A DNA stretch of 64,000 nucleotides from Rhizobiales bacterium Ga0077525 (GCA_001464835.1 LNDS01000020.1:1-64000); one strand, 5' to 3'. Shown: positions 7,926 to 17,197, counted from the stretch's first letter. The notes: generated by a model not told the origin, from the letters alone. A program made the numbers and translations.

Positions 7926-10295
7926 TCATCCCCCGGCCAGCAAACGCGCCCTTGCCGTGGCGGCCGGTGGCCGGCCGGTCAGGGTGGTATAATGATCGAT
8001 CGGGCAGGGGCGGCCGGTCAGAAAGCCCTGGATCTGGTTGCACCCTTCGGCGAACAGAAAATCCCGCTGAGTTTCAGTCTCGACACCTTCGGCGAGAATC
8101 GGAATCTTGAGACTGTGGCCAAGCCCGATGACCGCGCGAACGATCGCCATGGAGTGGCGGTTGTTCTCCAGATCCGAAATGAAGGCGCGGTCGATCTTGA
8201 TCTTGTCGAACGGAAACGAGTGCAGATAGGACAGTGAGGAATAGCCCTTGCCGAAATCGTCCAGCGAAATCTGCACGCCGAGGGCTTTGAGCCTTCGCAG
8301 GATGGAGACCGCGCGGGAAAAGTCGTTGATCAGAACGCCTTCGGTGATTTCCAGCTCCAGCCGCGCCGGCGCCAAGCCGGTTTCAAGCAGAATCCGGTGT
8401 ACCAGCCCCGGGAGATCGCCGTGATGAAACTGAATCGGTGAGACATTGACGGCGATTGACAGCGGTCGCGGCCATGAAGCCGCCTCGCGGCATGCTTCGC
8501 GCAGCGCCCATTCGCCCAGCGGAATAATCAGGCCGTATTCCTCGGCAATAGGGATGAAAGTGCCGGGCGGCACCATTCCGCGCCTTGGGTTGTGCCAGCG
8601 CGCCAGCGCCTCGAATCCAACGGCCTCGCCGGTGACGCGGAACTGCGGCTGGTAGTGCAACTGGAGTTCGTTGCGATCGATTGCCTGCCGCAGATCGTGC
8701 TGCAAATTGTGCCGTTCCTGGAGAGCGACGCCCATTTCAGGGCGGAAGAAAAGGACCGACGTGTGTTTCGCCGCCTTGGCTTGATACAACGCGGCGTCGG
8801 CGTGGACCATCAGCGCCTTGGCTTCCACGCCGTCCTCCGGATACACCGCACCGCCGATGCCGAGACCGATCCGAATCGACTGGTTGCCGATCTTGAAATC
8901 TTCGGCGAAGGCGGCGAGCAACCGCAGGGCAACGGCTGTTGCGGCTTCCTCGCCGCCGGGTGTGATCAAAGTGAATTCGTCACCGCCGAGGCGGGCAATG
9001 AAGGCGTCACCCGCGAAGGTTTGCAGGCGGCGCGCGACCTCCTGGAGCAGAGTGTCGCCGGCAGCGTGGCCATACACATCGTTGGTTTCCTTGAAGCGCG
9101 TCAGGTCCAGGCTGAGAACGGTGAAGCATTCCCCGTTTTCCTGGGCGTTCCGGATGGTCGCGGCAATGCGTGCGTTGAAAGCGGCGCGGTTCGGCAAATC
9201 GGTGAGGGCATCGTGATGCGCCATGTGCGCGATCTTGCGTTCGAATATTCGCTTCTCGGTGACGTCCTCCAGCACGGTGAGCAAGTACTGCGGCTTGCCG
9301 TCGCCGTCGCGAATGGCGATGCGCTTCGACGCAACCGTGCGCGCGCCGTTTCCTCCCGTGGCCAACTCGAATTCGCTTGCGGTGATGGCGCCATCGGCCA
9401 CGAGGGCGTCTTCATCGGAAGCCGTGATGATGTCGGCGGTTTCGCTGAAGTAGAGTTCGCGCGCCGATTTTCCGATCAGATGCTCGCGGTTCAGACCGGT
9501 AAGTTCCTCATAGGCCTTGTTGACCAGCGTGAGCCGCCAGGCGTTGTCGCCGTTTTCCGGCAGCGCCTTCACCGAAATCGACAGCGGAATATGCTCGATG
9601 ACGGTATCGAGAAAGATCTTGGTGCGCGCCTCGATCTGTTGCGATTGATTAAGTTTCCGGTTGAGATCGTCGATGGCCTCATGCTGGCGCTGAAGGGATT
9701 CCGCGGTCGCATTCAATTCCAGCATCAGCCGACCCAGTTCGCCGTTTGGGTGCGGCGCGGCAATGCGCGCGCTCAAATCGCCGTCGCCGAGCCGCTTGGC
9801 CATCGCGGCGATGCGGCCGACCTGTCGGCGGATGCCGATTTCGGCCAACGTCCATACCCCCGCAAACAGCAGCAGCGACACCAGGCCGAGAATGGCGAGG
9901 TCTTCGTAAAGACGCTTGTTCGCCGCGGCCACCAAGCCGTCGCGCGGCATTCCAACCATGACGTAGATGCCGGCTTCGCGGAAATTAGGTGTTTCGGCGG
10001 CGACCCAGTAATGCTTGCGGCCATCGAGCCCCGTGACTTCGTGGGCAATACCGGTATTTGCCGAGGCGACCTGGAACATCTCCGTGTCCGAGATCGATGT
10101 ACCTGCCTTCCTGGTCCCGCTTGTGCGGTCGGGCGCAACCAGAACAACGCCGGCCTTATCTACCAGCAAAATCTCCACGGCCCCCGATAGCCTTTGGATA
10201 TGATAATCGACAAATAACTTCAGATTGAGGGAGGCCAGCAGAACGAATTTCAAATCTCCGGCCGGCGTGCGGGCGGGATAGGCGATCTGAAGCAC
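7926..10295 (-). CDS. GGDEF-EAL c-di-GMP protein, 3' part of a frameshifted gene
   Basis: A 789-residue frame that begins in the middle of a periplasmic Cache-type sensor domain, followed by a membrane segment (LAILGLVSLLLFAGVWTL), HAMP, a PAS domain, a diguanylate cyclase domain with intact RLGGDEFTLI, and a phosphodiesterase domain with FEALARW, NVSPIQF, LEITEG and DDFGKGYSS. Both catalytic motifs are present. The first residues (VLQIAYPARTPAGDLKFVLL) directly continue the frame of the upstream fragment at 10250-10738; one base appears to be missing near 10301. The GTG at 10295 is therefore probably not the true start. Either the gene is a recent pseudogene or there is a sequencing error. 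The intact protein would be about 936 residues and sense a small periplasmic ligand to set c-di-GMP. Confidence 0.85.
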   Translation of the reverse strand: MLQIAYPARTPAGDLKFVLLASLNLKLFVDYHIQRLSGAVEILLVDKAGVVLVAPDRTSGTRKAGTSISDTEMFQVASANTGIAHEVTGLDGRKHYWVAAETPNFREAGIYVMVGMPRDGLVAAANKRLYEDLAILGLVSLLLFAGVWTLAEIGIRRQVGRIAAMAKRLGDGDLSARIAAPHPNGELGRLMLELNATAESLQRQHEAIDDLNRKLNQSQQIEARTKIFLDTVIEHIPLSISVKALPENGDNAWRLTLVNKAYEELTGLNREHLIGKSARELYFSETADIITASDEDALVADGAITASEFELATGGNGARTVASKRIAIRDGDGKPQYLLTVLEDVTEKRIFERKIAHMAHHDALTDLPNRAAFNARIAATIRNAQENGECFTVLSLDLTRFKETNDVYGHAAGDTLLQEVARRLQTFAGDAFIARLGGDEFTLITPGGEEAATAVALRLLAAFAEDFKIGNQSIRIGLGIGGAVYPEDGVEAKALMVHADAALYQAKAAKHTSVLFFRPEMGVALQERHNLQHDLRQAIDRNELQLHYQPQFRVTGEAVGFEALARWHNPRRGMVPPGTFIPIAEEYGLIIPLGEWALREACREAASWPRPLSIAVNVSPIQFHHGDLPGLVHRILLETGLAPARLELEITEGVLINDFSRAVSILRRLKALGVQISLDDFGKGYSSLSYLHSFPFDKIKIDRAFISDLENNRHSMAIVRAVIGLGHSLKIPILAEGVETETQRDFLFAEGCNQIQGFLTGRPCPIDHYTTLTGRPPAATARARLLAGG

Positions 10296-10738
10296 GATAT
10301 TCCGGTCAGCCGGCCGACCGCCGGCTGGAGTGCTACCGTGTCATGCGTCACCAGTGCCTTTTTAAAGTAATGCCGGTCGTTGAGGTCAAGATCGCGGTTG
10401 GTGCGCAGTGAGTCGCAGAAAAGCTTTCCGTTCGGCAGGATCGTCAGGATGCCGGTGTACTGCGCGTATTCTTCGCGCACGGCGGATAAAAACGTGGAGC
10501 ACTCAGCGCGATTGGTGCTCTCCAGGTCGACGGCGCGCGCCAGTCCGAAATGCAGTTGCGCGGTGCCTTGAATTTTTTCGCCCAAGTCGAGCGTGATGCT
10601 GCCGGCGGTCGTGGACAACTGTGCCAAAGCGGTGTCGATTTCCGCGGCGCGGTTTGCGAAAAACCGGATCCCCAACAGGATCGCGGGCACCAGAGTGGCC
10701 AGAACGACAAGCAATAGTAGCCGGGCACGTAAACTCAT
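10250..10738 (-). CDS. 5' fragment of the frameshifted GGDEF-EAL gene (sensor domain)
   Basis: It starts at ATG 10738 (MSLRARLLLLVVLATLVPAI), giving a first membrane segment and a periplasmic Cache domain (helix AAEIDTALAQLSTTAG, then RDLDLNDRHYFKKAL). The frame is meaningful to VGRLTG and then runs into unrelated residues (ISCFRSPIPP) before a stop at 10250. Adding one base between 10301 and 10302 makes it run on into VLQIAYPAR of the downstream frame. It is thus not a gene of its own but the first 145 or so codons of the c-di-GMP protein. Confidence 0.8.
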   Translation of the reverse strand: MSLRARLLLLVVLATLVPAILLGIRFFANRAAEIDTALAQLSTTAGSITLDLGEKIQGTAQLHFGLARAVDLESTNRAECSTFLSAVREEYAQYTGILTILPNGKLFCDSLRTNRDLDLNDRHYFKKALVTHDTVALQPAVGRLTGISCFRSPIPPARRPEI

Positions 10739-11120
10739 TGACCAATCGCTCTTCGTTCGCTGTCGGCCGCGAATTGCGCGAGCCGATGTTGCGGAGAGCC
10801 GAGCCTCGTCGCCAGCTTCCATCGCTATTGAAGCGGCTAAAGTTAAAAACGGCCTGTAGGAACGTAGTTACGAAATACAGCTGAGATGCGTACAAATGAT
10901 GTAATAATCTAAATTATGGTTTTGGGGATGGGCACACCCAGGCGGCAACCAAGTTCTGCAAAGCCGGCATTTTTGATGCAGATCACGCGGCAACCAAGTT
11001 CCAACCTTGCGGCTCGTCCGATAGCAAAAGTTGTAACGACGGAAGGTGGACAACCGTTGGCGCCCCTTACCGGGCTTGATTGCGGCACCAGGGCGCGATG
11101 CCGTCCGGATGGCCTCAGCG
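10739..11120. other. Intergenic region without a recognised gene
   Basis: About 380 bp between the c-di-GMP gene start and the flhA stop. An AT-rich stretch at 10850-10925 probably holds the promoter of the c-di-GMP gene. The 15-mer GCGGCAACCAAGTTC occurs twice (10942-10956 and 10987-11001). I see no coding frame, terminator or RNA gene I would defend. Confidence 0.4.
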
Positions 11121-13244
11121 TTAAATACTCCCCACCGTCTTCAGCCGCGCCCGTGGATGAATTTCGCTCTGCGAGATTACTGGCGTCTGGGCGCGGAAGC
11201 GCTCGACGATGCCGCGCACGAAGGGGCGGATCGAGGCCGAGGTGACCAGCACCGGGGCTTCGCCTTCGCGCGCCGCGGTCTCGAACTTTTCGCGCACCAG
11301 GGTGATGAACTCCGACAGCTTCGACGGCTGCATCGCCAGATGGCGGTCGTCGCCCTGGCCGACAATGGACTCGGCGAACGACTGCTCCCACTTCGCCGAC
11401 ATGGCGATGAGCGGCAGGTAGCCGTTGTGGCTGGTGTACTGCGCGCAGATCTGCCGCGAAATGCGGGCGCGCACATGCTCGGCCAAAGTGAGCGGGTTGC
11501 GCGTCGAGCCGGCGCCTTCGGCGATGCCTTCGAGGATGGTCGAGAGGTCGCGGATCGAGACGCGCTCGGCGAGCAGGATTTGCAGCACGCGCTGGATGCC
11601 TGAGGTGGTGATGAGCGTCGGCACCAAGTCCTTGAGCAGTTCGGCCTGTTCCTTCGGCAGATCCTTGAGCAGCTTGGTCACTTCGCCGTAGGACAGCAGA
11701 TCCGATACGTTGTTCTTCAGAATTTCGGTCAGATGCGTCGACAGCACGGTGGCGGCATCGACCACGGTGAGGCCCTGCATCGCCGCTTCTTCCTTGATGC
11801 TGGCATCGACCCAGGTCGCCGGCAAGCCGAAGGTCGGTTCGGTGGTGTGCGTGCCCGGCAGGTTCACCTGACCGCCGGACGGATCCATGACCATGTACTG
11901 CCCGGCCCAGATCTTGCCGGAGCCGGCTTCGACTTCCTTGATCTTGATCACATAGGTGTTGGAGTCGAGATTGACGTTGTCGAGGATGCGAACAGCCGGC
12001 ATGACGAAGCCCATTTCGCCGGCGAGCGAACGGCGCAGCGCCTTGATCTGCTCGGTCAGGCGATCGCTGCCGTCCGGCGAATTGACCAGCGGCAAGAGCG
12101 CATAGCCGAGTTCGACCTTGAGATCGTCGATCTTGAGCGCGGTCGAGATTGGCTCATCGACGGCCTCGGCGGCCTTGGTTTCGGTCGCTACCTTGGTCGC
12201 TTCCTGGGCGACGACTTCCTTGGCGCGCTTGTTGGCGTAGAAGGCCAGCAGCGAAGCGCCGCCGCCGAGCACGAAAAACGGCAGGAACGGAATGCCGGGC
12301 AACAGCGCGATGATCAGCATGACGCCGCCCGACATGCCGAGTGCCTTCGGATAGCCGGAGAGCTGCTTCATCATCGCCCGGTCGGCAGAGCCGGCGATGC
12401 CGGCCTTTGACACAAGGAGGCCTGCGGCGGTTGAGACGATCAGGGCCGGCATCTGCGTCACCAGGCCGTCGCCGACGGTCAGCAGCGTGTAAGTGCGCGC
12501 TGCGTCGCCGAACGACATGCCCTGCTGCGCCATGCCGATGATCATGCCGCCGATGACATTGATGAAGACGACGAGCAGGCCGGCAATGGCGTCGCCGCGC
12601 ACGAACTTGGAGGCGCCGTCCATGGCGCCGAAGAAGCCGCCTTCGGCTTCCAGGGTCTTGCGGCGCGCGCGGGCTTCGTTCTCGTCGATCAGGCCGGCCG
12701 ACATGTCGGCGTCGATGGCCATCTGCTTGCCCGGCATGGCGTCGAGGTGGAAGCGCGCTGCGACTTCGGCGATGCGGCCCGAACCCTTGGTGATGACGAT
12801 GAAATTGACGATGACCAGGATGGTGAAAACGATGATGCCGATGACGAAATTGCCGCTCATCACGAAATTGCCGAAGGCTTCGATGACGTGGCCGGCGGCG
12901 GCGCCGCCTTCATGGCCGTGCGACAAAATCAACCGTGTGGAGGCCAGGTTCAGGGCGAGCCTGAGCATGGTGGCGATCAGCAGCACGGTCGGGAAGGCGG
13001 AGAATTCCAGCGGCGTGTGAATGAACAAGGCCGTCATCAGGATCAGGATCGACAGGATGATCGAAATGGCCAGCGCCAGGTCGAGCAGGACCGGCGGCAG
13101 CGGCAAGATCAGGATGACGAGAATGACGAGGACGCCGATGGCGAGCCCCATGTCGCCTTTGCGCAGCGCCTCGCCCATGGCGCCAAGGCTGGGGATCTTG
13201 AAGCCGCCGGTCGCGGGAGGAGAGGCGGCTGAAATGTCGGTCAT
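11121..13244 (-). CDS. flhA: Flagellar biosynthesis protein FlhA (type III export gate)
   Basis: A 707-residue export-gate protein of the flagellar type III secretion system. The N-terminal half has eight membrane segments and the FHIPEP signature region (TMLRLALNLASTRLIL; RFHLDAMPGKQMAIDADMSAG), and the C-terminal half is the cytoplasmic FlhA-C domain (DPSGGQVNLPGTHTTEP; LLSYGEVTKLLKDLPKEQAE) that docks chaperone-substrate complexes. Length is normal. The gene stands apart from the fliF cluster, with a fasciclin gene upstream, and has its own promoter block at 13277-13317 shared with fliF and sciP, pointing to CtrA and FlbD control. Start ATG 13244 fits the family. Confidence 0.97.
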   Translation of the reverse strand: MTDISAASPPATGGFKIPSLGAMGEALRKGDMGLAIGVLVILVILILPLPPVLLDLALAISIILSILILMTALFIHTPLEFSAFPTVLLIATMLRLALNLASTRLILSHGHEGGAAAGHVIEAFGNFVMSGNFVIGIIVFTILVIVNFIVITKGSGRIAEVAARFHLDAMPGKQMAIDADMSAGLIDENEARARRKTLEAEGGFFGAMDGASKFVRGDAIAGLLVVFINVIGGMIIGMAQQGMSFGDAARTYTLLTVGDGLVTQMPALIVSTAAGLLVSKAGIAGSADRAMMKQLSGYPKALGMSGGVMLIIALLPGIPFLPFFVLGGGASLLAFYANKRAKEVVAQEATKVATETKAAEAVDEPISTALKIDDLKVELGYALLPLVNSPDGSDRLTEQIKALRRSLAGEMGFVMPAVRILDNVNLDSNTYVIKIKEVEAGSGKIWAGQYMVMDPSGGQVNLPGTHTTEPTFGLPATWVDASIKEEAAMQGLTVVDAATVLSTHLTEILKNNVSDLLSYGEVTKLLKDLPKEQAELLKDLVPTLITTSGIQRVLQILLAERVSIRDLSTILEGIAEGAGSTRNPLTLAEHVRARISRQICAQYTSHNGYLPLIAMSAKWEQSFAESIVGQGDDRHLAMQPSKLSEFITLVREKFETAAREGEAPVLVTSASIRPFVRGIVERFRAQTPVISQSEIHPRARLKTVGSI

Positions 13245-13276
13245 TGGCTACCAGGCTTAAGAAACGGGCACACGCA

Positions 13277-13317
13277 CCCGGCAAACTTTGCCCAGTTTAT
13301 GGTTAGCGGCTGGTTAA
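13277..13317 (-). promoter_or_regulatory. flhA promoter block: CtrA-like box plus ftr-like inverted repeat
   Basis: Read on the minus strand, a CtrA-type box TTAACCAGCCGCTAACC (13301-13317) is followed after a short AT-rich stretch by TGGGCAAAGTTTGCCGGG (13277-13294), a perfect GGCAAA-G-TTTGCC palindrome. The same block, without gaps, precedes fliF and, more diverged, sciP. CtrA boxes (TTAA-N7-TTAA) at such distances activate early flagellar promoters in Caulobacter; the palindrome, 32 bp before the ATG, is a likely FlbD site. Confidence 0.65.
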
Positions 13318-13403
13318 CGAGGGGGTCGGAAGTGGCCCGGAAGGCCACTTTGGAGCCGGCGGGCCGTTATCCGCGTCCGGTTGGACGGGCCGAAAACAAG
13401 TGA

Positions 13404-13427
13404 GCCCGCCGCGTTGCCGCGGCGGGC
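13404..13427 (-). terminator. Hairpin terminator after the fasciclin gene
   Basis: A perfect 10-bp stem GCCCGCCGCG/CGCGGCGGGC with a four-base loop. On the minus strand it is followed by TCACTTGTTTTC. It lies 26 bp downstream of the fasciclin stop. Confidence 0.65.
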
Positions 13428-13453
13428 CCGTCGTTTGTCGCCAGGCAGGGGGA

Positions 13454-14008
13454 TCAGCCCGGCAATAGAACGGTGTCGATGACGTGAATGACGCCGTTCG
13501 ACTGCGTGACGTCGGCGATGGTGACGGTGGCGGTCTGGCCCTTTTCGTCGACGATCTGGATCTTGTCGCCGCTCATCTTGACGGTGAGGGTGCAGCCGCC
13601 GACGGTCTTGACCTTGTGCGCCCCGCCGTCGTCCTTGATCATCTTGCCGATCGCGCTCGACATCGCATTGGCGGCGACGACGTGACAGGTCAGCACCTTG
13701 GTCAGGTTCGCCTTGTTCTCGGGCTTGAGCAGCGTATCGACGGTGCCGGCCGGCAGCTTGGCGAAGGCGGCATTGGTCGGCGCGAATACGGTGAACGGGC
13801 CTTTACCCGACAACGTATCGACGAGGCCGGCGGCCTTGACCGCGGCGACCAGAGTCGTGTGATCCTTCGAATTAACGGCGTTCTCGACGATGTTCTTGGC
13901 CGGAAACATTTCGGCGCCGCCGACCATCTTGGTCTGCGCGAAAGCGGTGGCGCTGAAGGCGAGCGCGAGCGCTGCCCCGGTGAAGGCAGTCTTGCTGAAG
14001 AAGTTCAT
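13454..14008 (-). CDS. Secreted fasciclin (FAS1) domain protein
   Basis: A 184-residue exported protein. A signal peptide (GAALALAFSATAFAQ) is followed by one FAS1 domain with its two conserved boxes, GPFTVFAPTNAAFAKLP (H1) and the C-terminal NGVIHVIDTVLLP (H2). FAS1 domains mediate adhesion; rhizobial relatives include the symbiosis-induced Nex18. The gene is monocistronic, with a strong terminator downstream. Its neighbourhood with flhA gives no functional link. Confidence 0.92.
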   Translation of the reverse strand: MNFFSKTAFTGAALALAFSATAFAQTKMVGGAEMFPAKNIVENAVNSKDHTTLVAAVKAAGLVDTLSGKGPFTVFAPTNAAFAKLPAGTVDTLLKPENKANLTKVLTCHVVAANAMSSAIGKMIKDDGGAHKVKTVGGCTLTVKMSGDKIQIVDEKGQTATVTIADVTQSNGVIHVIDTVLLPG

Positions 14009-14173
14009 GGTTGCTCCGTCCTTGGTTTAAGTCTCCGTTCCTTGCTGACGGAGACACCAGTGATACGGAGCGGACGGCCTGGCAGATGTTGGTTTCCATG
14101 TCACGGCTGCGTGACGCGCGCGTGTGCAGTCCGCTGAGGCAAGCACGGGCGCTGTTCGCGCCGGAGTGTCTAG

Positions 14174-14470
14174 TTACGCTTCCAGACTTCGGCGCCGATG
14201 GTTACGCGACGCCGTGGCGTCATCGATCTCGGCCTCTTGGGTGAGCAAATGCATCTCGCCGCAATCGATGCAGCGCAGGCGGGCGCGCAGACGATCGAGG
14301 CCGGCGAGCGTCTCGTCATCGGTCACCAGCACCAGACTGCCATTGACCGGACAGCGATAACGCAACGCGCCGCTCGGCCGCGGAGTCGCCGCGGCGGCGC
14401 GCATCGGCCCGGCGCTATTGTGAAATACCGATGGGTGGATATGCGCCCAGTTTTGCGGAATTGCAGTCAT
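14174..14470 (-). CDS. Small zinc-ribbon-like hypothetical protein
   Basis: A 98-residue protein. Residues 37-78 hold a pattern YRCPVNGSLVLVTDD ... LRCIDCGEMHLL, with three cysteines and a His spaced like a small zinc ribbon. The first 22 residues may not be translated, as an ATG at 14404 would start just before the conserved part; neither start has a clear ribosome site. No function is known to me. Confidence 0.55.
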   Translation of the reverse strand: MTAIPQNWAHIHPSVFHNSAGPMRAAAATPRPSGALRYRCPVNGSLVLVTDDETLAGLDRLRARLRCIDCGEMHLLTQEAEIDDATASRNHRRRSLEA

Positions 14471-14575
14471 GTCCCAACGATTTCGCCGTCCGTGCGATGC
14501 TGCACTGCAGCGATAAGCCTTGGGCGCCGGGCTTGGTTCCCAATAACAAGCGCAATTCCGGTATTCGGATACGCT

Positions 14576-14935
14576 TTACAGCATCGCCGGAAATACATGC
14601 GCGCCGCCCTGGCCCAGCGGCAATTTGTCCACTCGGGTCACCGCCTTGAGATCGAGATCGCCGTAGAGATGCGGAAACAGCGCGCCGCCGCGCGAGACTT
14701 CCCATTTGAGGCGCTCGCCAAGCTGAGAGGTATCGACCTGCACCAGCAGCAAATTATCTTGCCCGGCGAAGTGTTTGGCGGCGGTCTCGACAGCCTGCGC
14801 GGCGGTCGAAAAATGAATGAAGCCATCCTGCACATCGACCGGCGCGCCGCGGAAAACACCGGCAGATTCGGCCGCGCGCCACAGCGTTTCCGGGCAGATT
14901 TTGTAAATGAACCGGGGCGAAACGGCTGCCGTCAT
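14576..14935 (-). CDS. DUF952 domain protein
   Basis: A 119-residue cytoplasmic protein matching the DUF952 family by its order of motifs: FIYKICPETLWRAAE at the start, DGFIHFSTAAQAVETAAKHF in the middle and FPHLYGDLDLKAVTRV near the end. The family adopts a glutathionylspermidine- or ADP-ribosyl-type fold according to loose reports, but its activity is not established. In this window it is a single gene. Confidence 0.85.
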   Translation of the reverse strand: MTAAVSPRFIYKICPETLWRAAESAGVFRGAPVDVQDGFIHFSTAAQAVETAAKHFAGQDNLLLVQVDTSQLGERLKWEVSRGGALFPHLYGDLDLKAVTRVDKLPLGQGGAHVFPAML

Positions 14936-15027
14936 AATATTGCGCCGGGCACATCAATTTTGATTGTAAAAAGGGTTGCATGCACGGGGCGGTTCCTCAT
15001 ATGCGGTTGTGAGCATACAGGACTGCT

Positions 15028-15222
15028 ATGACCAAAACCGAAGAATATCTGATCGAAGCCGCCGACCAATGCGTGCAAATGGCGCGTACCGGCCGCGAAA
15101 TGGCGGAAAAACTTGAAGCGATGAGCAACAATCTGATGGCCAAGGCGGTCGAACTCGACACCATTCGCCAACGCGACGACGAACGGCAACCGGACAAGAT
15201 TCGCAAGGCCGCGCGAAAATAG
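15028..15222 (+). CDS. Small helical hypothetical protein
   Basis: A 64-residue, highly charged, all-helical protein (MTKTEEYLIEAADQCVQMAR; AEKLEAMSNNLMAKAVELD). It is likely real because it ends just before a textbook terminator (15246-15276) on the same strand. No family recognised. Confidence 0.6.
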   Translation: MTKTEEYLIEAADQCVQMARTGREMAEKLEAMSNNLMAKAVELDTIRQRDDERQPDKIRKAARK

Positions 15223-15245
15223 GTTTTCGTCGATCGCTAGCAAAC

Positions 15246-15276
15246 AAAAGCCCGGCGTCTGCGCCGGGCTTTTTTT
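15246..15276 (+). terminator. Rho-independent terminator
   Basis: Stem AAAGCCCGGCG/CGCCGGGCTTT with a four-base loop and a run of seven T. It ends the small gene at 15028-15222 and may work in both directions, serving the convergent phosphatase gene as well. Confidence 0.85.
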
Positions 15277-15296
15277 ATGCGCCGCACGACGCAGCC

Positions 15297-16232
15297 TCAA
15301 CTGGTCGACGACTGCATCTCGCACATCTTGGCGGCAGCGCTGCGCTCGCCGATGATAATTTCGCCGCGCCAGTGACGCAGGTCGGGATTCTCCTTGGTTG
15401 CCTCGAATTTGGTCATCTCGACCCATTCCTTGTCGACGCGGCGGTGCGCGACGCCACCACCGGCAAAGACCAGCGCCAACCCGCCGGCAACGTCCCAGAT
15501 GTTGGGCGAGGCGAAGCGCGCCGCCTGCAACAGGCCGGCCGCGACCATGGCGCATTCCAGCGCGGCCGAGCCGGTCTTGCGCGTTTCCCACAGGCCGTCG
15601 CTGACGGTGGCGACCGGCACGCCGACCAGCCGGCGCTTCACATCGGGATTGACCTTGGGCGTGACGTCGGCGCCGTCAAAGCGCAATTTGCCCCCGGCGG
15701 TGCAGTGATAGACGCCGGCGCGCAGCGCGTGGCTGACCGAGGTCCACACAGCGCCGACCACCGGCACGCCTTTGTGCAGAATGCCGATAGAGGCGGCAAA
15801 CAGCGGCAGGCCGTTGACGAAGTTCGCGGTGCCGTCGATCGGATCGACCGCCCAGATGAAATCGTGCTTGCCCGGGCGCTCGGTGCTTTCTTCGCCGATG
15901 ATGTCGTGCTTGGGGAAGCTCTCGGCGAGGCGTTCGCGGATCATGCGCTCGACCTTCTGGTCGATCTCCGACACCGGGTCCTTCCACTCGTCTTCCTTGG
16001 CCGCGGTCTTGTAGCGCACGGCCAGCAGGCCGCCGACCGCCCTGGTGATTTCCGCGCCGGCGATGCCGGCCAGTTCGATGGCCGCCGATTCGATTTCGCG
16101 CAATTTTTCGCGCGGGATGCCGACATCGGCATTCGGCGCCGGGGTTTTGTCGACCGGCTTGAGCGGCGGCATTTTCGCCGCGGTGTCGGACCTGTTGCCG
16201 TCCGGCTTTTTGGCTTTGGCGGTGGTGCTCAT
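15297..16232 (-). CDS. Inositol monophosphatase family protein
   Basis: A 311-residue Mg-dependent sugar-phosphate phosphatase fold. The metal-binding motifs are complete: GEES, WAVDPIDGTANFVNG and SPNIWDVAGGLAL. An unusual, Lys/Pro-rich N-terminal tail of about 30 residues precedes the domain. The family includes myo-inositol-1-phosphatase, histidinol-phosphatase HisN and CysQ; the sequence does not decide. Its start codon overlaps the stop of the upstream lipid-kinase gene by four bases (ATGA), so the two are translated together, which could hint at a phospholipid or inositol-phosphate role. Confidence 0.88.
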   Translation of the reverse strand: MSTTAKAKKPDGNRSDTAAKMPPLKPVDKTPAPNADVGIPREKLREIESAAIELAGIAGAEITRAVGGLLAVRYKTAAKEDEWKDPVSEIDQKVERMIRERLAESFPKHDIIGEESTERPGKHDFIWAVDPIDGTANFVNGLPLFAASIGILHKGVPVVGAVWTSVSHALRAGVYHCTAGGKLRFDGADVTPKVNPDVKRRLVGVPVATVSDGLWETRKTGSAALECAMVAAGLLQAARFASPNIWDVAGGLALVFAGGGVAHRRVDKEWVEMTKFEATKENPDLRHWRGEIIIGERSAAAKMCEMQSSTS

Positions 16233-17146
16233 GCCGCACCTGCTTTTTTCTCATGCGCTTTCTGCACCGGATGTTTGACCGGCATCAAGACGCGAACCGG
16301 GGTTTCCTCGCAGACGATATCGACAGTCTGCTCTTTTTCGTTCGCCTCGAAGTATTCATCATCGACGCGCGCCGGCTGATCGCTCCATGTGAGGCTCACG
16401 CTCGTCGCCTTGCGCACCGTCACCGGCGGCATCTCGACTTGCGGTGCGTCGATCCACTTGATCAGCTTTTTGCGATCGGCTGTCTCGAAATACACGACGT
16501 CGAGCTTGCCGTCGCCGAGATCGGCTTTCGCGGCAAGCGGCAGGCCGGGACCGGTGAAGGCAATGTTGGCCACCTCCACGCCAAGCAGCGTCTTTTCGTA
16601 GTTCTTGCCATCGATCTTGACAATAACGTCAAAGGGCTTGGCTTCCTTCAGCGTCTCCTGAAAAGCCTCGCGGCCCTTGAGCAGATTATTGGCGCCTTTC
16701 GGCTTCTTGCGTTTGGAGACGTCTTCAAGGAAGGCCGGAAACACGCCGACGCCGTAGCTTTCCAAAAACAGCGTGGTGCCCCAGTAGCCGGTGACCGAGC
16801 CGATATTGACCTCGACGTAACGGTCCAGCGTCCAGGTCTCGACCAACTCCTGTGGGGTGCCGGCAATGCCCAGCGACCGGGCAAAGTTGTTGGCAGTGCC
16901 CAGCGGCAAGATCGCGACCGGCCGGGTGCGGTCCTGCAATGCGAGAAGCACCGAGGCCAGCGTCCCATCGCCGCCGGCAGCGACGATCAGGTCGTCGTCG
17001 CCGGCGAGCGTTTTCTTGAAATCGTCATCCTTTACCGAGACATAGGATGTCTCATAGCCGGCCAATTTCAGGGCAGCGAGGATGCTGTCCTTGTCTTTGC
17101 CGTCAGTGCCCGCGCTCGGATTGTGACAGAGGAGTGCCCTTACCAT
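16229..17146 (-). CDS. Diacylglycerol/sphingosine-kinase-family lipid kinase
   Basis: A 305-residue soluble kinase of the DAGK catalytic family. The ATP-binding AAGGDGTLASVL and the following LPLGTANNFARSLG are both canonical. These enzymes phosphorylate diacylglycerol or related lipids at the membrane surface using ATP. It is the first gene of a two-gene operon with an inositol-phosphatase family protein (4-bp overlap). The exact substrate is unknown. Confidence 0.9.
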   Translation of the reverse strand: MVRALLCHNPSAGTDGKDKDSILAALKLAGYETSYVSVKDDDFKKTLAGDDDLIVAAGGDGTLASVLLALQDRTRPVAILPLGTANNFARSLGIAGTPQELVETWTLDRYVEVNIGSVTGYWGTTLFLESYGVGVFPAFLEDVSKRKKPKGANNLLKGREAFQETLKEAKPFDVIVKIDGKNYEKTLLGVEVANIAFTGPGLPLAAKADLGDGKLDVVYFETADRKKLIKWIDAPQVEMPPVTVRKATSVSLTWSDQPARVDDEYFEANEKEQTVDIVCEETPVRVLMPVKHPVQKAHEKKAGAA

Positions 17147-17197
17147 GCCGCCTTAACGGCGGGGCAGGGCTCCGGGTTCCATGCGGGAACGCAAACA

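Noticed and set aside
10942..11001. Direct 15-bp repeat as a possible attachment site or small CRISPR
   Set aside because: Only two copies 45 bp apart, no integrase or cas genes near; probably chance or a local duplication.
13277..13294. Reading the GGGCAAAGTTTGCC element before flhA and fliF as a sigma-54 promoter
   Set aside because: The GG to GC spacing is 9, one short of the strict 10, and the element is a dyad next to a CtrA box; a regulator site is more likely.
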